A DNA stretch of 64,000 nt from Streptomyces rimosus subsp. rimosus (GTDB taxonomy: Bacteria > Actinomycetota > Actinomycetes > Streptomycetales > Streptomycetaceae). Shown here piece after piece: positions 36,527 through 46,004 of this stretch (position 1 is its first letter; every line of letters begins with the position of its first letter). The stretch lies in contig NZ_JOCQ01000026.1 in NCBI RefSeq assembly GCF_000720725.1, forward strand, positions 1-64,000, written 5' to 3'. A program made the translations under genes and the position numbers. Below the pieces are notes generated by a model. It worked only from the letters and a program-made list of their open reading frames with translations. It had not been told where the DNA came from and searched no databases.

Positions 36527-36843
36527 GCCATTTCAGGCGTACTGGCCGACAGGTGAATTCCGGACGGCGTTCATCACTGCGCATAAATCTGCGGCAAGCA
36601 TGCGACCAGGCTTTTGTCACAGTGCGCAAAATTCCCGGATCGGGGCGTTCTCGTCACCTCTTCCGCTTGTGCAGGAGCCGTGAAGCGGCCTTAATGAGAA
36701 CCGCGTACACGCTCGTAGGGAACACCGTGGCAGTCATTCTGGGCGTGACTCCGGCATGACTCCGTAATGAGTACGGGCGATCGTACGGAAAATCTCAGCC
36801 GGGCGCCGCGCAATGGCGCTCGCTCAAACCGGAGGGGGCTCCG
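36527..36843. other. 317-nt divergent promoter region
   Basis: It separates the PucR-like regulator from the DUF4394 gene. It is relatively AT-rich for this genome around 36580-36790, consistent with promoters for both genes. No clear operator was identified; a short CCGTA/TACGG inverted word lies near 36763. Confidence 0.45.
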
Positions 36844-37719
36844 ATGAGAGCAGGCACGAGAAAGAGAATCATGGCGGCAGTGACGGTCACGGTCACGTCC
36901 GTGGCGCTCATGCTCGGCACGTCGGGCACCGGTTCCGCCGCGCCCGCCGCCACCCCGGGCCTGCGTGCGTTCGGGATCAGTGGCGACGGCACTCTGATGG
37001 TCGCGTTCAAGACCGACCGGCCGAACGTCCTCGACTGGGTCAGGGCCGTCACCGGCCTCAGCGGCGACACGAGCCTGGTCGGGATCGACTTCCGAGTGCA
37101 GGACGGAATCCTGTACGGCGTCGGCAACAAGGGCGGCATCTACACGATCAGGACTCCGCAGGGCACCGAGGACGTCGTGGTCACCAAGGTGTCCCAGCTT
37201 CAGTACGAGTTGCGCGGTACGGCGTTCGGCGTCGACTTCAACCCGGCGGCCGACCGGCTCCGCGTGATCAGCGACAACGGCCAGAACCTGCGGCACAACC
37301 TCAACGACCACACGACCATCCAGGACCTGAACCTCACCACCCCGCCGGCGGAGGGCACGACCAAGGGCGTCACCGCCGCCGCGTACACGAACAACGATCT
37401 CAGCACGGCCACCGCGACCGCGCTGGCCGACATCAACACGAGCAGCGACCAGGTCGTCCTCCAGTCCCCGGCCAACAACGGCACACTCGCCCCGACCGGC
37501 AGCCTCGGCATCGACGCCGGGCTCAACGCCGGCATGGACATCTACAGCACGCTGTCCGGCGGGAAGGCGGTCGACAACGCCGCCTTCGCCTCCCTCACCC
37601 CGTACGGCGCCGGCACCCCGTCGCTCTACAGCATCAACGTCTTCACCGGCCAGGCCACCCCCATCGCCCAGTTCCCGCTGAACATCACCGACCTGGCCAT
37701 CGCCCTCACCGGCACCTGA
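36844..37719 (+). CDS. DUF4394 domain secreted protein
   Basis: The 291-residue protein has a signal peptide of about 33 residues (VTVTSVALMLGTSGTGSAA) and a single DUF4394 domain with beta-propeller-like repeats (GIDFRVQDGILYGVGNKGGI, GVDFNPAADRLRVISDNGQN). These proteins are secreted and of unknown function. GGAGGGGG precedes the ATG. A hairpin terminator follows at 37739. Confidence 0.87.
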   Translation: MRAGTRKRIMAAVTVTVTSVALMLGTSGTGSAAPAATPGLRAFGISGDGTLMVAFKTDRPNVLDWVRAVTGLSGDTSLVGIDFRVQDGILYGVGNKGGIYTIRTPQGTEDVVVTKVSQLQYELRGTAFGVDFNPAADRLRVISDNGQNLRHNLNDHTTIQDLNLTTPPAEGTTKGVTAAAYTNNDLSTATATALADINTSSDQVVLQSPANNGTLAPTGSLGIDAGLNAGMDIYSTLSGGKAVDNAAFASLTPYGAGTPSLYSINVFTGQATPIAQFPLNITDLAIALTGT

Positions 37720-37738
37720 TTCCGTCGGTCTTGTCCTC

Positions 37739-37768
37739 GCCGCGGCCTGGCCACCACCGGACCGCGGC
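37739..37768 (+). terminator. Hairpin terminator after the DUF4394 gene
   Basis: GCCGCGG at 37739-37745 pairs with CCGCGGC at 37762-37768 across a 16-nt loop, 20 nt after the stop codon. Confidence 0.55.
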
Positions 37769-37795
37769 GTGTCACCGCTACGGACACGGGGCTTC

Positions 37796-38014
37796 TTACG
37801 GCAGATCCGGCACGTAGTCCCGCCACTGCTCGCGGTGCGGGCCGACTCCGGTGACGACGTACATCACGCCGTCTGTTGCGATTACCGGGGAGACGCTTCG
37901 GGATGGACGTGGCCGCTGGTCGTGGACGGCTGGCTGCGGCGGTGAGCCAGGCCGGGGCGGGATGCAGGCCTTCGGGAGCGGCAAGGTGGCGGTGTGGGGC
38001 GAGGCGCTGGCGGT
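37796..38014 (-). other. Possible C-terminal remnant of a PQQ-repeat protein
   Basis: Downstream of the transposase remnant the same minus-strand frame continues and ends with SPVIATDGVMYVVTGVGPHR and then EQWRDYVPDLP. SPVI(A)DGVxYV is the usual PQQ beta-propeller blade pattern, so this may be the 3' end of a gene truncated by the insertion. The rest of the stretch is not recognisable. Confidence 0.3.
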
Positions 38015-38429
38015 GCCCTGGAGTACGCCGGTGGCGGCTACCACCTCACGCACCTTCTCGGCGATCCGATCCGGCTGCGTCGAGCAGGCCGGTTGGCACC
38101 GGAAGTACACCGACAGTGAGGGACCGGACCCCGGATCGTTCTGGCCCAGCCCACACGCGGCCTGCCATCGCAGGTCATACCGTAGGTGCTGAACGGCTTC
38201 GACGTCCGACATGCTGCGTGGCACCTGCAGCACCACAATGCAGGCGGGCTCGCCCGACGGCACCGACGGACGCCCGTCCGACGACGGGTACGTGCCTGCG
38301 AACATCCCCTGGGAACAGCAGAACTCGGTGCTCGGCCGGCACCGCGAATACACTCGCGGCAGGAATCAACTCCCGGCATACGGAGAAGACCTTGGGCCCG
38401 ACCGGCTCCTCGGACGTCCGCCCCATCAT
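38015..38429 (-). pseudogene. IS1182-like transposase, N-terminal remnant with frameshift
   Basis: One frame encodes an N-terminal part, CRELIPAASVFAVPAEHRVL. The next frame continues with MFAGTYPSSDGRPSVPSG, SDVEAVQHLRYDLRWQAACG and KVREVVAATGVLQG. Together they match the start of IS1182-family transposases in order, so a frameshift lies near 38310-38330. The DDE catalytic part is missing. No clean terminal inverted repeats were found. It sits just downstream of the NTPase-WD40 gene. Confidence 0.7.
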
Positions 38430-38607
38430 GCCCACAATTCCGACCCCACCCCGTGATCGAGGGCCGGAACAGCAGCTCAGCATCTTCACGGGGTCTCCAG
38501 GGCTCACGCCGCATCGGGACATGAGCCGCGCCCTGGCCGCAGCCACCAGTTGAGGGCCAGAGGCGTCGGCAGTTCCTGACGAGTGGCCGTCCGGGCCTGG
38601 GTGCGGC

Positions 38608-41600
38608 TCACTTCTCAGGAATGATTCCTTCGATGAAGGCTGATCGCTCGCCGGTCACGTACGCCTCGCGTTCTTGGCGTGTCAGGTCCCGGTTGACCGC
38701 ATGGCGGATGGTGCTGATCGCTTTGGCCGGGCTGGGCAGGGAGATGTCCCAAAGTTGCAGGCGTCCGTCCGCGCTGCCGCTGGCGAGGGTCTTCCCGTCG
38801 AGGCTGAACGCTACCGCGGTCACCGGGCCGATGTGTCCGGGGAGGGTGGTGCGCTTCTTGCCGGTGGCGACATCCCAGATGCGCACCGTGCCGTCCTCGC
38901 GTCCGCCGGCAACCAGGAGTTCTCCCCTGCGGGTGAAGGTTGCGGCCGCGAGGGGCCCGAGGCTGTGTCCGGTGAACGCGGCCCGCACGTTGTTGGTGGC
39001 CAGGTCCCACAGCTGCACATTGCCTTCCACGCTGCCGCTGGTCAGGGTGCGGCCGTCCAGGCTGAAGGCCAGCGCCGCGGAGGTCCCGGTGGGGCCCTCG
39101 AACTCGCTGTGGGCTTTGCCGGTGGCGGGGTCCCACAACCGGATGGTCCCGTCCTTGCTGCCGCCGGCCAGGGTGTGCCCGTCGGGGCTGAAGGCCAGCG
39201 ACTGGGCCGGGGCCGTTGTAACCTCGCGGATTTTTCGGGTGGCTATGTCCCACAGCTGCACCGGGGTGTCCCCCGTGCCTGCGGTGGCAAGCGTCTTTCC
39301 GTCGGGACTGAAGGCTATGGGCCCCGCGAGAGTCCGCTCGACGCCGGTAGGAGCCGCCAGCACGGCCTGCGTCCGGTGGGTCGTGGCGTCGTGCAGTCGT
39401 ACTGTGCCGTCGGTGCTGCTGCTGGCCAGCGTGCGTCCGCTGGGGGCGAACGCTACGGATGCGACCCGTCCGGTGTGCCCGGTGAGGGTGGCCCGGAGGT
39501 TGTGGGCCGTCACGTTCCACAGCCGTACGGTGGTGTCGTCGCTGCCGCTGGCCAGCGTCTGGCCGTCCGGGCTGAACGCCGCCGTGCGCACGCGCGCACT
39601 GTGTCCGGTGAGGGTGGCCCGGAGGTTTTGGGTCGTCACGTTCCACAGCCGTACGGTGGTGTCGTCGCTGCCGCTGGCCAGTGTCTGGCCGTCCGGGCTG
39701 AATACCACCGTGCCGACGCGCGCACTGTGTCCGGTGAGGGTGGCCTGGACCTTGCCGGAGGCCACGTTCCACAGCCGCACCGTGCCGTCCACGCTGCCGC
39801 CGGCCAGGCTGCGCCCGCCAGGGGCGAACATCACCGATGTCACGTTCTTGGTGGACCCGGTGAAAGACGCGTGGGGTTGCCCCGTGGCCGCGTCCCACAA
39901 TCGCACCCCGTTGTGGCTGGTCGCCAGCCAGCGGCCGTCCGGGCTGAACGCAAAGGGCCGCGTGTGCTCGACAGACGTCGTCGCGCCGGCGGTAGGCCGG
40001 CCGATGATCGTGCGGACTTCCTCGTTCTCCAGATCCCACAGCCGCACCGCGCCGTCCGATGCTCCTATGGCCAAGGTGTGCCCGTCCGGGGTGAAGGCCA
40101 GCGCCCCCACCCCGCCGATCGAAGACCCGGGTCCTTCAAGGGTAAGTTCATGGGGCTTGCCGCTGGATACGTCCCGCAGGTCCAGGGCGCCCCACTCACT
40201 GCCGATGGCCAAGGTTCGCCCGTGAGGGCTGAACGCCAGCGCAGTGATCGGGCCGAAGACGTCCCGGAATGCCGTGCGGGTCTTGCCGGTTGCGACGTCC
40301 CATAGGCGCACGGTGGTGTCGTCGCGGTCGCTGTGGCCGCTGCCGCCGCTGGCCAGGGTGCGCCCGTCCGGGCTGAAGGCCAGCGCCCCCACCCCACCGG
40401 TGTGTCCGGGGAGGGAGACGTGCAGTGTGCCGGCCGGGACATTCCAGAGCTGCACCGTGTTGTCCTGGGTGCCGGCGACGGCCAGAAGCTGCCCGTCGGG
40501 GCTGAACGCCACCGTGCGGACGCTGCCCCGATGACCGGTGATACGGCGTTTGAGGGGGAGTGCGGCAGCGGCATGGAGGCTGGCCGCGGCCTCGGGGGTG
40601 GGCCGGGCCTGGTAGGCGTAGAGGGCCAGCAAAGAGGCCAGGTCGGGGTTGTCGGCCAAGAGTCCGGTCGACTGTGCGGCCAACTGGCGTGACACGGCGG
40701 TCTGCTGGGCGCTCAGGGCTTGGCGGCGTCGTTGTTCGCTGGTGCGGTATTGGAAGTAGGCCACCAGCCCGGCGGTGAGGGCGAGGGCGAGCAGAGTGGC
40801 CAGGGCGGCGGTGGAGCGGCGCAGGCGGCGAGTGGTGCGGGCGGCGGCGTGCTGTTCGCGGTCGCGGGCAGTGATACCGGCGGTGAGGAAGTCGCGTTCG
40901 AGTCCGGTCAGGCCGCGACGGGCGGCCGGGGAGGTGAAGGCTTCCTCGGCTGCGGCCAGGCGGGTGCCGCGATACAGCGCTCCCGGGTCGCGGTCGAGTT
41001 CCTGCCAGGCGGTGGCGGCTTCGGTCAGCCGGCGGTGCAGCACCAGGCGTCCACGCTCGTCCTCGATCCACTGCTGCAGCCGCGGCCAGCCGGTGATCAG
41101 TGCTTCATGGGCCAGGTCGACGGTGTCCGCGTCCAGGGTGATCAGACGTGCGGCGGCCAGCAGGGCCAGCACCGTGTCGGTGGCCTGTGTCTCGTCGTAG
41201 GCCAGCTCTCCCCGGGGCGCGGGGCGGCGGGTGTCGCGGGTGCCTTGGCCCGGGGTGATCAGGCGCAGCAGGATGCGGCGGGCGGCCTGTTGCTGGGGCG
41301 GGTTGAGGCGGGCGTAGAGGGTTTCGGCGGTGCGGGCGATGGCGCCGCGCAGGCCGCCGGCAGCCTCGTAGCTGTCCAGGGCCAGGGTGCGGCCGCGGCG
41401 GCGGCGCCAGGTCTCCAGCAGGACGTGGGAGAGCAGGGGCAAGGCACCGGGTGCGTCGCTCATCTCGTCGATGAGGCGGGCGGTCAGGGCACGTTCGACG
41501 ATCAGGCGCTCGGCGGCGGCCGGTTTGACGATCGCTTCGCGCAGCTCGGCCGGCGTCATCACGGTGACCGGCAGGCTCGCCTCACGGACCGCGACCGCCA

Positions 41601-42360
41601 GGCCCCGGTGCTCCAGGCAGCGGGCGTAGAAATCGGCCCGCACCCCCAGGACCACCCGCACCCGACTGCCCGCGCCCCGGGCGGCCAGCAGCCGTTCCAG
41701 AAACTGGGTGCGCTCGGCCGGATCGGTGCACAGGGCGAAGACCTCCTCGAACTGGTCGATCACCAGCCAGGTGTCCCCGGCGCCGTCGGCCGGGACGAAC
41801 CGTCGTTCGTGCTCGTGCAGGGGGCGGGCGCCGGGTGTGAAGATGCGGATCGCCGCCGGGCGCAGGGCCGGGTCGTCGGCGGTCCGCAGGCGCGGTATGA
41901 GGCCGGCGCGCAGCAAGGAGGACTTGCCGCTGCCGGACGGGCCGAAGACCACGGTGATCCGGTGGCCGACCGCCAGGCGCAGCAGGTCGTCGGTGAGTTG
42001 CGTGCGGCCAAAGAATCTCGTGTGGTCGCCCGGTTCGTACCGGGCCAGGCCGCGGTAGGGCGGCTCGCTCTCCTCCGCCTCGTCCCGGGGCGCGGTCTCT
42101 TCGGTGAGGCGGTGCCAGCGTGCCGTCCACGCCGTAGTGTCGCCGCCGCAGGCCCGCACGTACGCCAAGACGACCGGCAGGGACGGTATCTGATCGCCCG
42201 AAGCGGCCTGGGCCAGCGTCGCCACCGAATAGCCCGCCCGCTTGACCATCTCGCGGTAGGTCGGCCCGCCCGCTTCCCGGCGCAGCGTGCGTAACTCATA
42301 CGCGAACCGCTCGACCGGGCCCGCTGTCGGGTCCAGCGGCTTCTCCTTGCGTCCCGCCAT
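38608..42360 (-). CDS. HTH-STAND NTPase with 14 WD40 repeats
   Basis: The 1250-residue protein has an N-terminal helix-turn-helix (about 15-85, TYREMVKRAGYSVATLAQAA). An nSTAND1 NTPase at about 102-480 contains FFGR, the P-loop GPSGSGKSS (140-148) and Walker B TWLVIDQFEEVF (197-208). A helical region and a single membrane helix follow at about 516-537, and then WD40 repeats from 608 to about 1210. I count 14 repeats, enough for two seven-bladed propellers. STAND proteins act as signal-dependent assembly switches. The membrane helix would place the propellers outside if the NTPase is cytosolic, or the helix may only anchor. GGGGAGG precedes the ATG. A role in signalling, regulated death or defence is possible but not shown. 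Confidence 0.9.
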   Translation of the reverse strand: MAGRKEKPLDPTAGPVERFAYELRTLRREAGGPTYREMVKRAGYSVATLAQAASGDQIPSLPVVLAYVRACGGDTTAWTARWHRLTEETAPRDEAEESEPPYRGLARYEPGDHTRFFGRTQLTDDLLRLAVGHRITVVFGPSGSGKSSLLRAGLIPRLRTADDPALRPAAIRIFTPGARPLHEHERRFVPADGAGDTWLVIDQFEEVFALCTDPAERTQFLERLLAARGAGSRVRVVLGVRADFYARCLEHRGLAVAVREASLPVTVMTPAELREAIVKPAAAERLIVERALTARLIDEMSDAPGALPLLSHVLLETWRRRRGRTLALDSYEAAGGLRGAIARTAETLYARLNPPQQQAARRILLRLITPGQGTRDTRRPAPRGELAYDETQATDTVLALLAAARLITLDADTVDLAHEALITGWPRLQQWIEDERGRLVLHRRLTEAATAWQELDRDPGALYRGTRLAAAEEAFTSPAARRGLTGLERDFLTAGITARDREQHAAARTTRRLRRSTAALATLLALALTAGLVAYFQYRTSEQRRRQALSAQQTAVSRQLAAQSTGLLADNPDLASLLALYAYQARPTPEAAASLHAAAALPLKRRITGHRGSVRTVAFSPDGQLLAVAGTQDNTVQLWNVPAGTLHVSLPGHTGGVGALAFSPDGRTLASGGSGHSDRDDTTVRLWDVATGKTRTAFRDVFGPITALAFSPHGRTLAIGSEWGALDLRDVSSGKPHELTLEGPGSSIGGVGALAFTPDGHTLAIGASDGAVRLWDLENEEVRTIIGRPTAGATTSVEHTRPFAFSPDGRWLATSHNGVRLWDAATGQPHASFTGSTKNVTSVMFAPGGRSLAGGSVDGTVRLWNVASGKVQATLTGHSARVGTVVFSPDGQTLASGSDDTTVRLWNVTTQNLRATLTGHSARVRTAAFSPDGQTLASGSDDTTVRLWNVTAHNLRATLTGHTGRVASVAFAPSGRTLASSSTDGTVRLHDATTHRTQAVLAAPTGVERTLAGPIAFSPDGKTLATAGTGDTPVQLWDIATRKIREVTTAPAQSLAFSPDGHTLAGGSKDGTIRLWDPATGKAHSEFEGPTGTSAALAFSLDGRTLTSGSVEGNVQLWDLATNNVRAAFTGHSLGPLAAATFTRRGELLVAGGREDGTVRIWDVATGKKRTTLPGHIGPVTAVAFSLDGKTLASGSADGRLQLWDISLPSPAKAISTIRHAVNRDLTRQEREAYVTGERSAFIEGIIPEK
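39475..39730. repeat. Recently duplicated WD40 repeat unit (126-bp period)
   Basis: Repeats 7 and 8 of the WD40 array are nearly identical at the DNA level. The same block starting CACGTTCCAC begins at 39511 and again at 39637, a period of 126 bp or 42 residues. Neighbouring blades are much more diverged, so this is a recent in-frame duplication or gene conversion. Confidence 0.85.
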
Positions 42361-42667
42361 CGAGCCTCCCCGCGAACTGCCGCCGCCCGGTGCTTTTGGG
42401 GCGGCCAGGCTAGGCAGCGCCTAACCGTGCGGCAAGAACGTTCCTGGCCGAACGGCCTGACCCGGGTGGTCCGGCCATTGTCCGGCGGTCGAAAGGCAGC
42501 AGCCATACAACGCAGGGCAGGCCAAACCTGAGAGCCGCGAGGAACCAACCATGTGGTCTGGGAAGCACAGGTTGCCTCGCTGTCCCGCGCGCCGGCCCGG
42601 CACCGCCGGACTGGGCGCGGCCAAGAGCCGTCCGCCGGTCACGACCGGCCCTCACCAGGGAGAAGAC
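42361..42667. other. 307-nt divergent promoter region
   Basis: It separates the NTPase-WD40 gene from the peptidoglycan-binding protein gene. It holds the promoters of both; a short GGCCG/CGGCC hairpin word lies near 42448. No gene is recognised. Confidence 0.45.
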
Positions 42668-43081
42668 ATGTCGATACGAAAGCGCGGAGCACTGCTGGCC
42701 GGTGCTGTACTGCTGGGTGGCAGCAGTCTGATCGCCGCTGCCCCTGCGACCACGGCCGCACCGGCGACCGCCCCCGTGGCGCCGGCCGTCGCCGCGTCCT
42801 GCAACGTCCACTGGCGGGTCAGCACGAACTACCACGGCTACACCGCCGGGTACAGCTGGGCCTGGAACGACACGGTCTACCCGGGCGCCAGCGGCGACCG
42901 CGTCCGCGAAATCCAGTGCCTGGCCAAGTACTGGGGCTCTGACCCCGGCCCGATTGACGGCGTCTTCGGGAGCAAGACCGAAAAGGCCGTCAGGGAGCAG
43001 CAGAAGGCGTGCAACATTGCGGCCGACGGGATCGTCGGGCCGAAGACTTGGCGCTGTCTGCGCGCAGGCGGCCACAACTGA
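42668..43081 (+). CDS. Small secreted peptidoglycan-binding domain protein
   Basis: The 137-residue protein has a signal peptide of about 43 residues (GALLAGAVLLGGSSLIAAAP, then an Ala/Pro tail). A PG_binding_1-type domain fills the C-terminal half (VREIQCLAKYWG, GPIDGVFGSKTEKAVREQQK, GIVGPKTWRCL) and contains paired cysteines. There is no catalytic domain, so it probably binds cell wall or modifies its own localisation. The ATG at 42668 has GGGAGAAG upstream; upstream ATG codons in the frame have none. Confidence 0.82.
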   Translation: MSIRKRGALLAGAVLLGGSSLIAAAPATTAAPATAPVAPAVAASCNVHWRVSTNYHGYTAGYSWAWNDTVYPGASGDRVREIQCLAKYWGSDPGPIDGVFGSKTEKAVREQQKACNIAADGIVGPKTWRCLRAGGHN

Positions 43082-43158
43082 CACCACGAACGCCGAACCC
43101 GCGCCGTGCGCCGGTAACCGCATCGGCGGCCTGCCGGTAGCACAGGTGGCGGGCAAGT

Positions 43159-43194
43159 CGGTCACTCCCCGGCGGCTTCGCCGGGGAGTGACCG
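43159..43194 (+). terminator. Terminator after the peptidoglycan-binding protein gene
   Basis: CGGTCACTCCCCGGC at 43159-43173 and its exact complement at 43180-43194 form a 15-bp stem with a 6-nt loop. Confidence 0.85.
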
Positions 43195-43218
43195 GACATC
43201 GACGGACTACTGCTCTGT

Positions 43219-43548
43219 GTGGGAACCCGCGCGTTGACGAGGGAGCATACGTCCCCGTGCGGCTGGTCGTTGACAGCGTCACGGCCCATCGCCAGAACGT
43301 CGGGGACAACGGGCGGCGCATTCAACACCCATGCGCACAGCGTTCCGGGCGGCGGCACGACCGGCGGCCGGCACCAGTCCCACACCCACACGCTGGATCA
43401 CACGCACGAGATGGATGACACCGGTGCGAGCGGTATCGGCCAGACCAGCATCAACGGTACGGCGGCCATCAGTACGGACGGCGGTTCCGCAGACCACTGC
43501 ACGGCGTGGACGATATTGATGGCGATTGCCGGTATATGCATCAACTAG
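43219..43548 (+). other. Doubtful small reading frame with His-rich segment
   Basis: A 109-codon frame from GTG 43219 has an unconvincing first third. It then reads GGAFNTHAHSVPGGGTTGGR, SHTHTLDHTHEMDDTG and a hydrophobic end, ILMAIAGICIN. The HTHT pattern recalls collar domains of phage tail proteins. It may be a small fragment of such a gene, or a chance frame; there is no good ribosome binding site. It lies between a terminator and a transposase remnant. Confidence 0.25.
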
Positions 43549-43614
43549 AGATGTCAGTCGAAATGAGGTGCTCTACTGTGATGGGTTCAGCTGCTGTCGC
43601 AGGCACTGCGTTGA

Positions 43615-44040
43615 TTAGGCTGTCAGGGTGTATTCGTCCTGATCAGGGATGTGATGGACGACGGTGATCTCGGTGATGTGGTAGCGCCGATAGGCATCGA
43701 GACCGCCGTTACTGATCAGCACACGGAGCTTCAGGACGGCTTTGTTGCCGGGAAGGCCCCAGCCGGCTCCGGTGATGTCGAGCCGGTCGGCAATCAGGTG
43801 ACGGCAGATGCCTTCGATACTCCGGTCGCGATGGGACAGTCCACAGTGAGTGTGCGCTCGTAGCAGAGGCGGGGAACTTTGGCGGTGAAGTAGCGGATGC
43901 AGACATGCGCTCGCAATAGTGACGGTTTTCCAGCGCCAGGGCGGCGACCCGGTCCTCGACGGCGGAATCGCCGCCCTTGTGGAAGCTCCATGCGGTGCCC
44001 CACAGGTATTGGAAAACACGGACGCGGCACGGCAGACCTC
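43615..44040 (-). pseudogene. ISKra4-like transposase, C-terminal remnant
   Basis: Three minus-strand pieces in different frames appear in the order expected for ISKra4 transposases: FQYLWGTAWSFHKGGDSAVE, then CPIATGV, then IEGICRHLIADRLDITGAGW followed by GLPGNKAVLKLRVLISNGGL and DAYRRYH. Frameshifts and internal loss make it non-functional. The N-terminal two thirds are absent, and no intact terminal repeats were seen. Confidence 0.7.
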
Positions 44041-44102
44041 TGCGAACTTCTACCGGTAGGTGCCGGAAGCTGCGAGAAATTGCTGTGCGTGTGCAGGTGT
44101 AC

Positions 44103-44147
44103 GCCGACGAAGCCCGGCCCGCGAAGTACGGGCCGGGCTTCGTCGGC
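44103..44147. terminator. 18-bp perfect inverted repeat hairpin
   Basis: GCCGACGAAGCCCGGCCC at 44103-44120 and its exact complement at 44130-44147 flank a 9-nt loop. The left arm plus loop (24 nt) recurs with one change at 10165-10188, beside the BCCT gene. It may be a mobile-element end or a terminator sequence; no gene ends immediately next to it. Confidence 0.55.
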
Positions 44148-44201
44148 GAGCGCGCGTACGCTGCTGCCGTATCGCCGTGACCTGGCATCTTCTGAAGTGC
44201 T

Positions 44202-44240
44202 GCGGCCTGTCCGCCCCGCGAACGGTGACGGACAGGCCGC
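44202..44240 (-). terminator. Terminator after the chitinase gene
   Basis: GCGGCCTGTCCG at 44202-44213 pairs with CGGACAGGCCGC at 44229-44240 (12 bp, 15-nt loop). It lies 46 nt past the chitinase stop. Confidence 0.7.
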
Positions 44241-44285
44241 GCAGCCCGAACCGGCCGGAGCAGCGCCGTAACGCCCGCAGAGCCG

Positions 44286-45557
<1,272 letters not shown>

Positions 45558-45648
45558 GTCGTCTCCTCGGAGGGGGGTCGAGGTGGAGCAGCGGACAACG
45601 CGTTCCGAATGGGCATGGACGCGTTGAGCGTTGCGGGAGAAGGTAGAA

Positions 45649-45683
45649 GGACTAGACCAGTGTGGTCAATGGTTTGGACCAAT
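45649..45683. promoter_or_regulatory. Two adjacent DasR-like (dre) sites upstream of chitinase
   Basis: AATGGTTTGGACCAAT at 45668-45683 fits the DasR responsive element pattern TGGTNNNNACCA. On the other strand ACTGGTCTAGTCC (45649-45661) carries the core TGGTCTAG. The two are side by side about 95-125 nt upstream of the chitinase ATG. DasR is the GntR repressor of chitin and GlcNAc genes in Streptomyces. The rest of the 45558-46004 spacer holds the acyl-CoA dehydrogenase promoter and nothing else recognised. Confidence 0.6.
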
Positions 45684-46004
45684 TTCCCGTCCTGTTCAGC
45701 TTCCCGTCGGCGCGACGGCCCGGGTGTTGTGTCAGGTGGGGTGCGGGTACGGGGGAGCGGAAGGCCGGAGGCCGGGCGTCCGGTGCCGGTGGCGATGAAG
45801 CCCGGTGTGAGCCTCCGAAGAGCTTGCAGGTCAACCCGTGACGTAGCGCTGTCGATCGGGCATACTCCTAGCGCCACAGCTGCAGGTCACCGCCTTCCGC
45901 GACCCGGTGCGCGATCATCTGCTGAGCACTGTGTGATCAACCGGCGGCGCCGCCTCAACCCTGGCGCGTGCCGCCGCAGCGCCCGACAGGGAGGAGAGCG
46001 CCGC

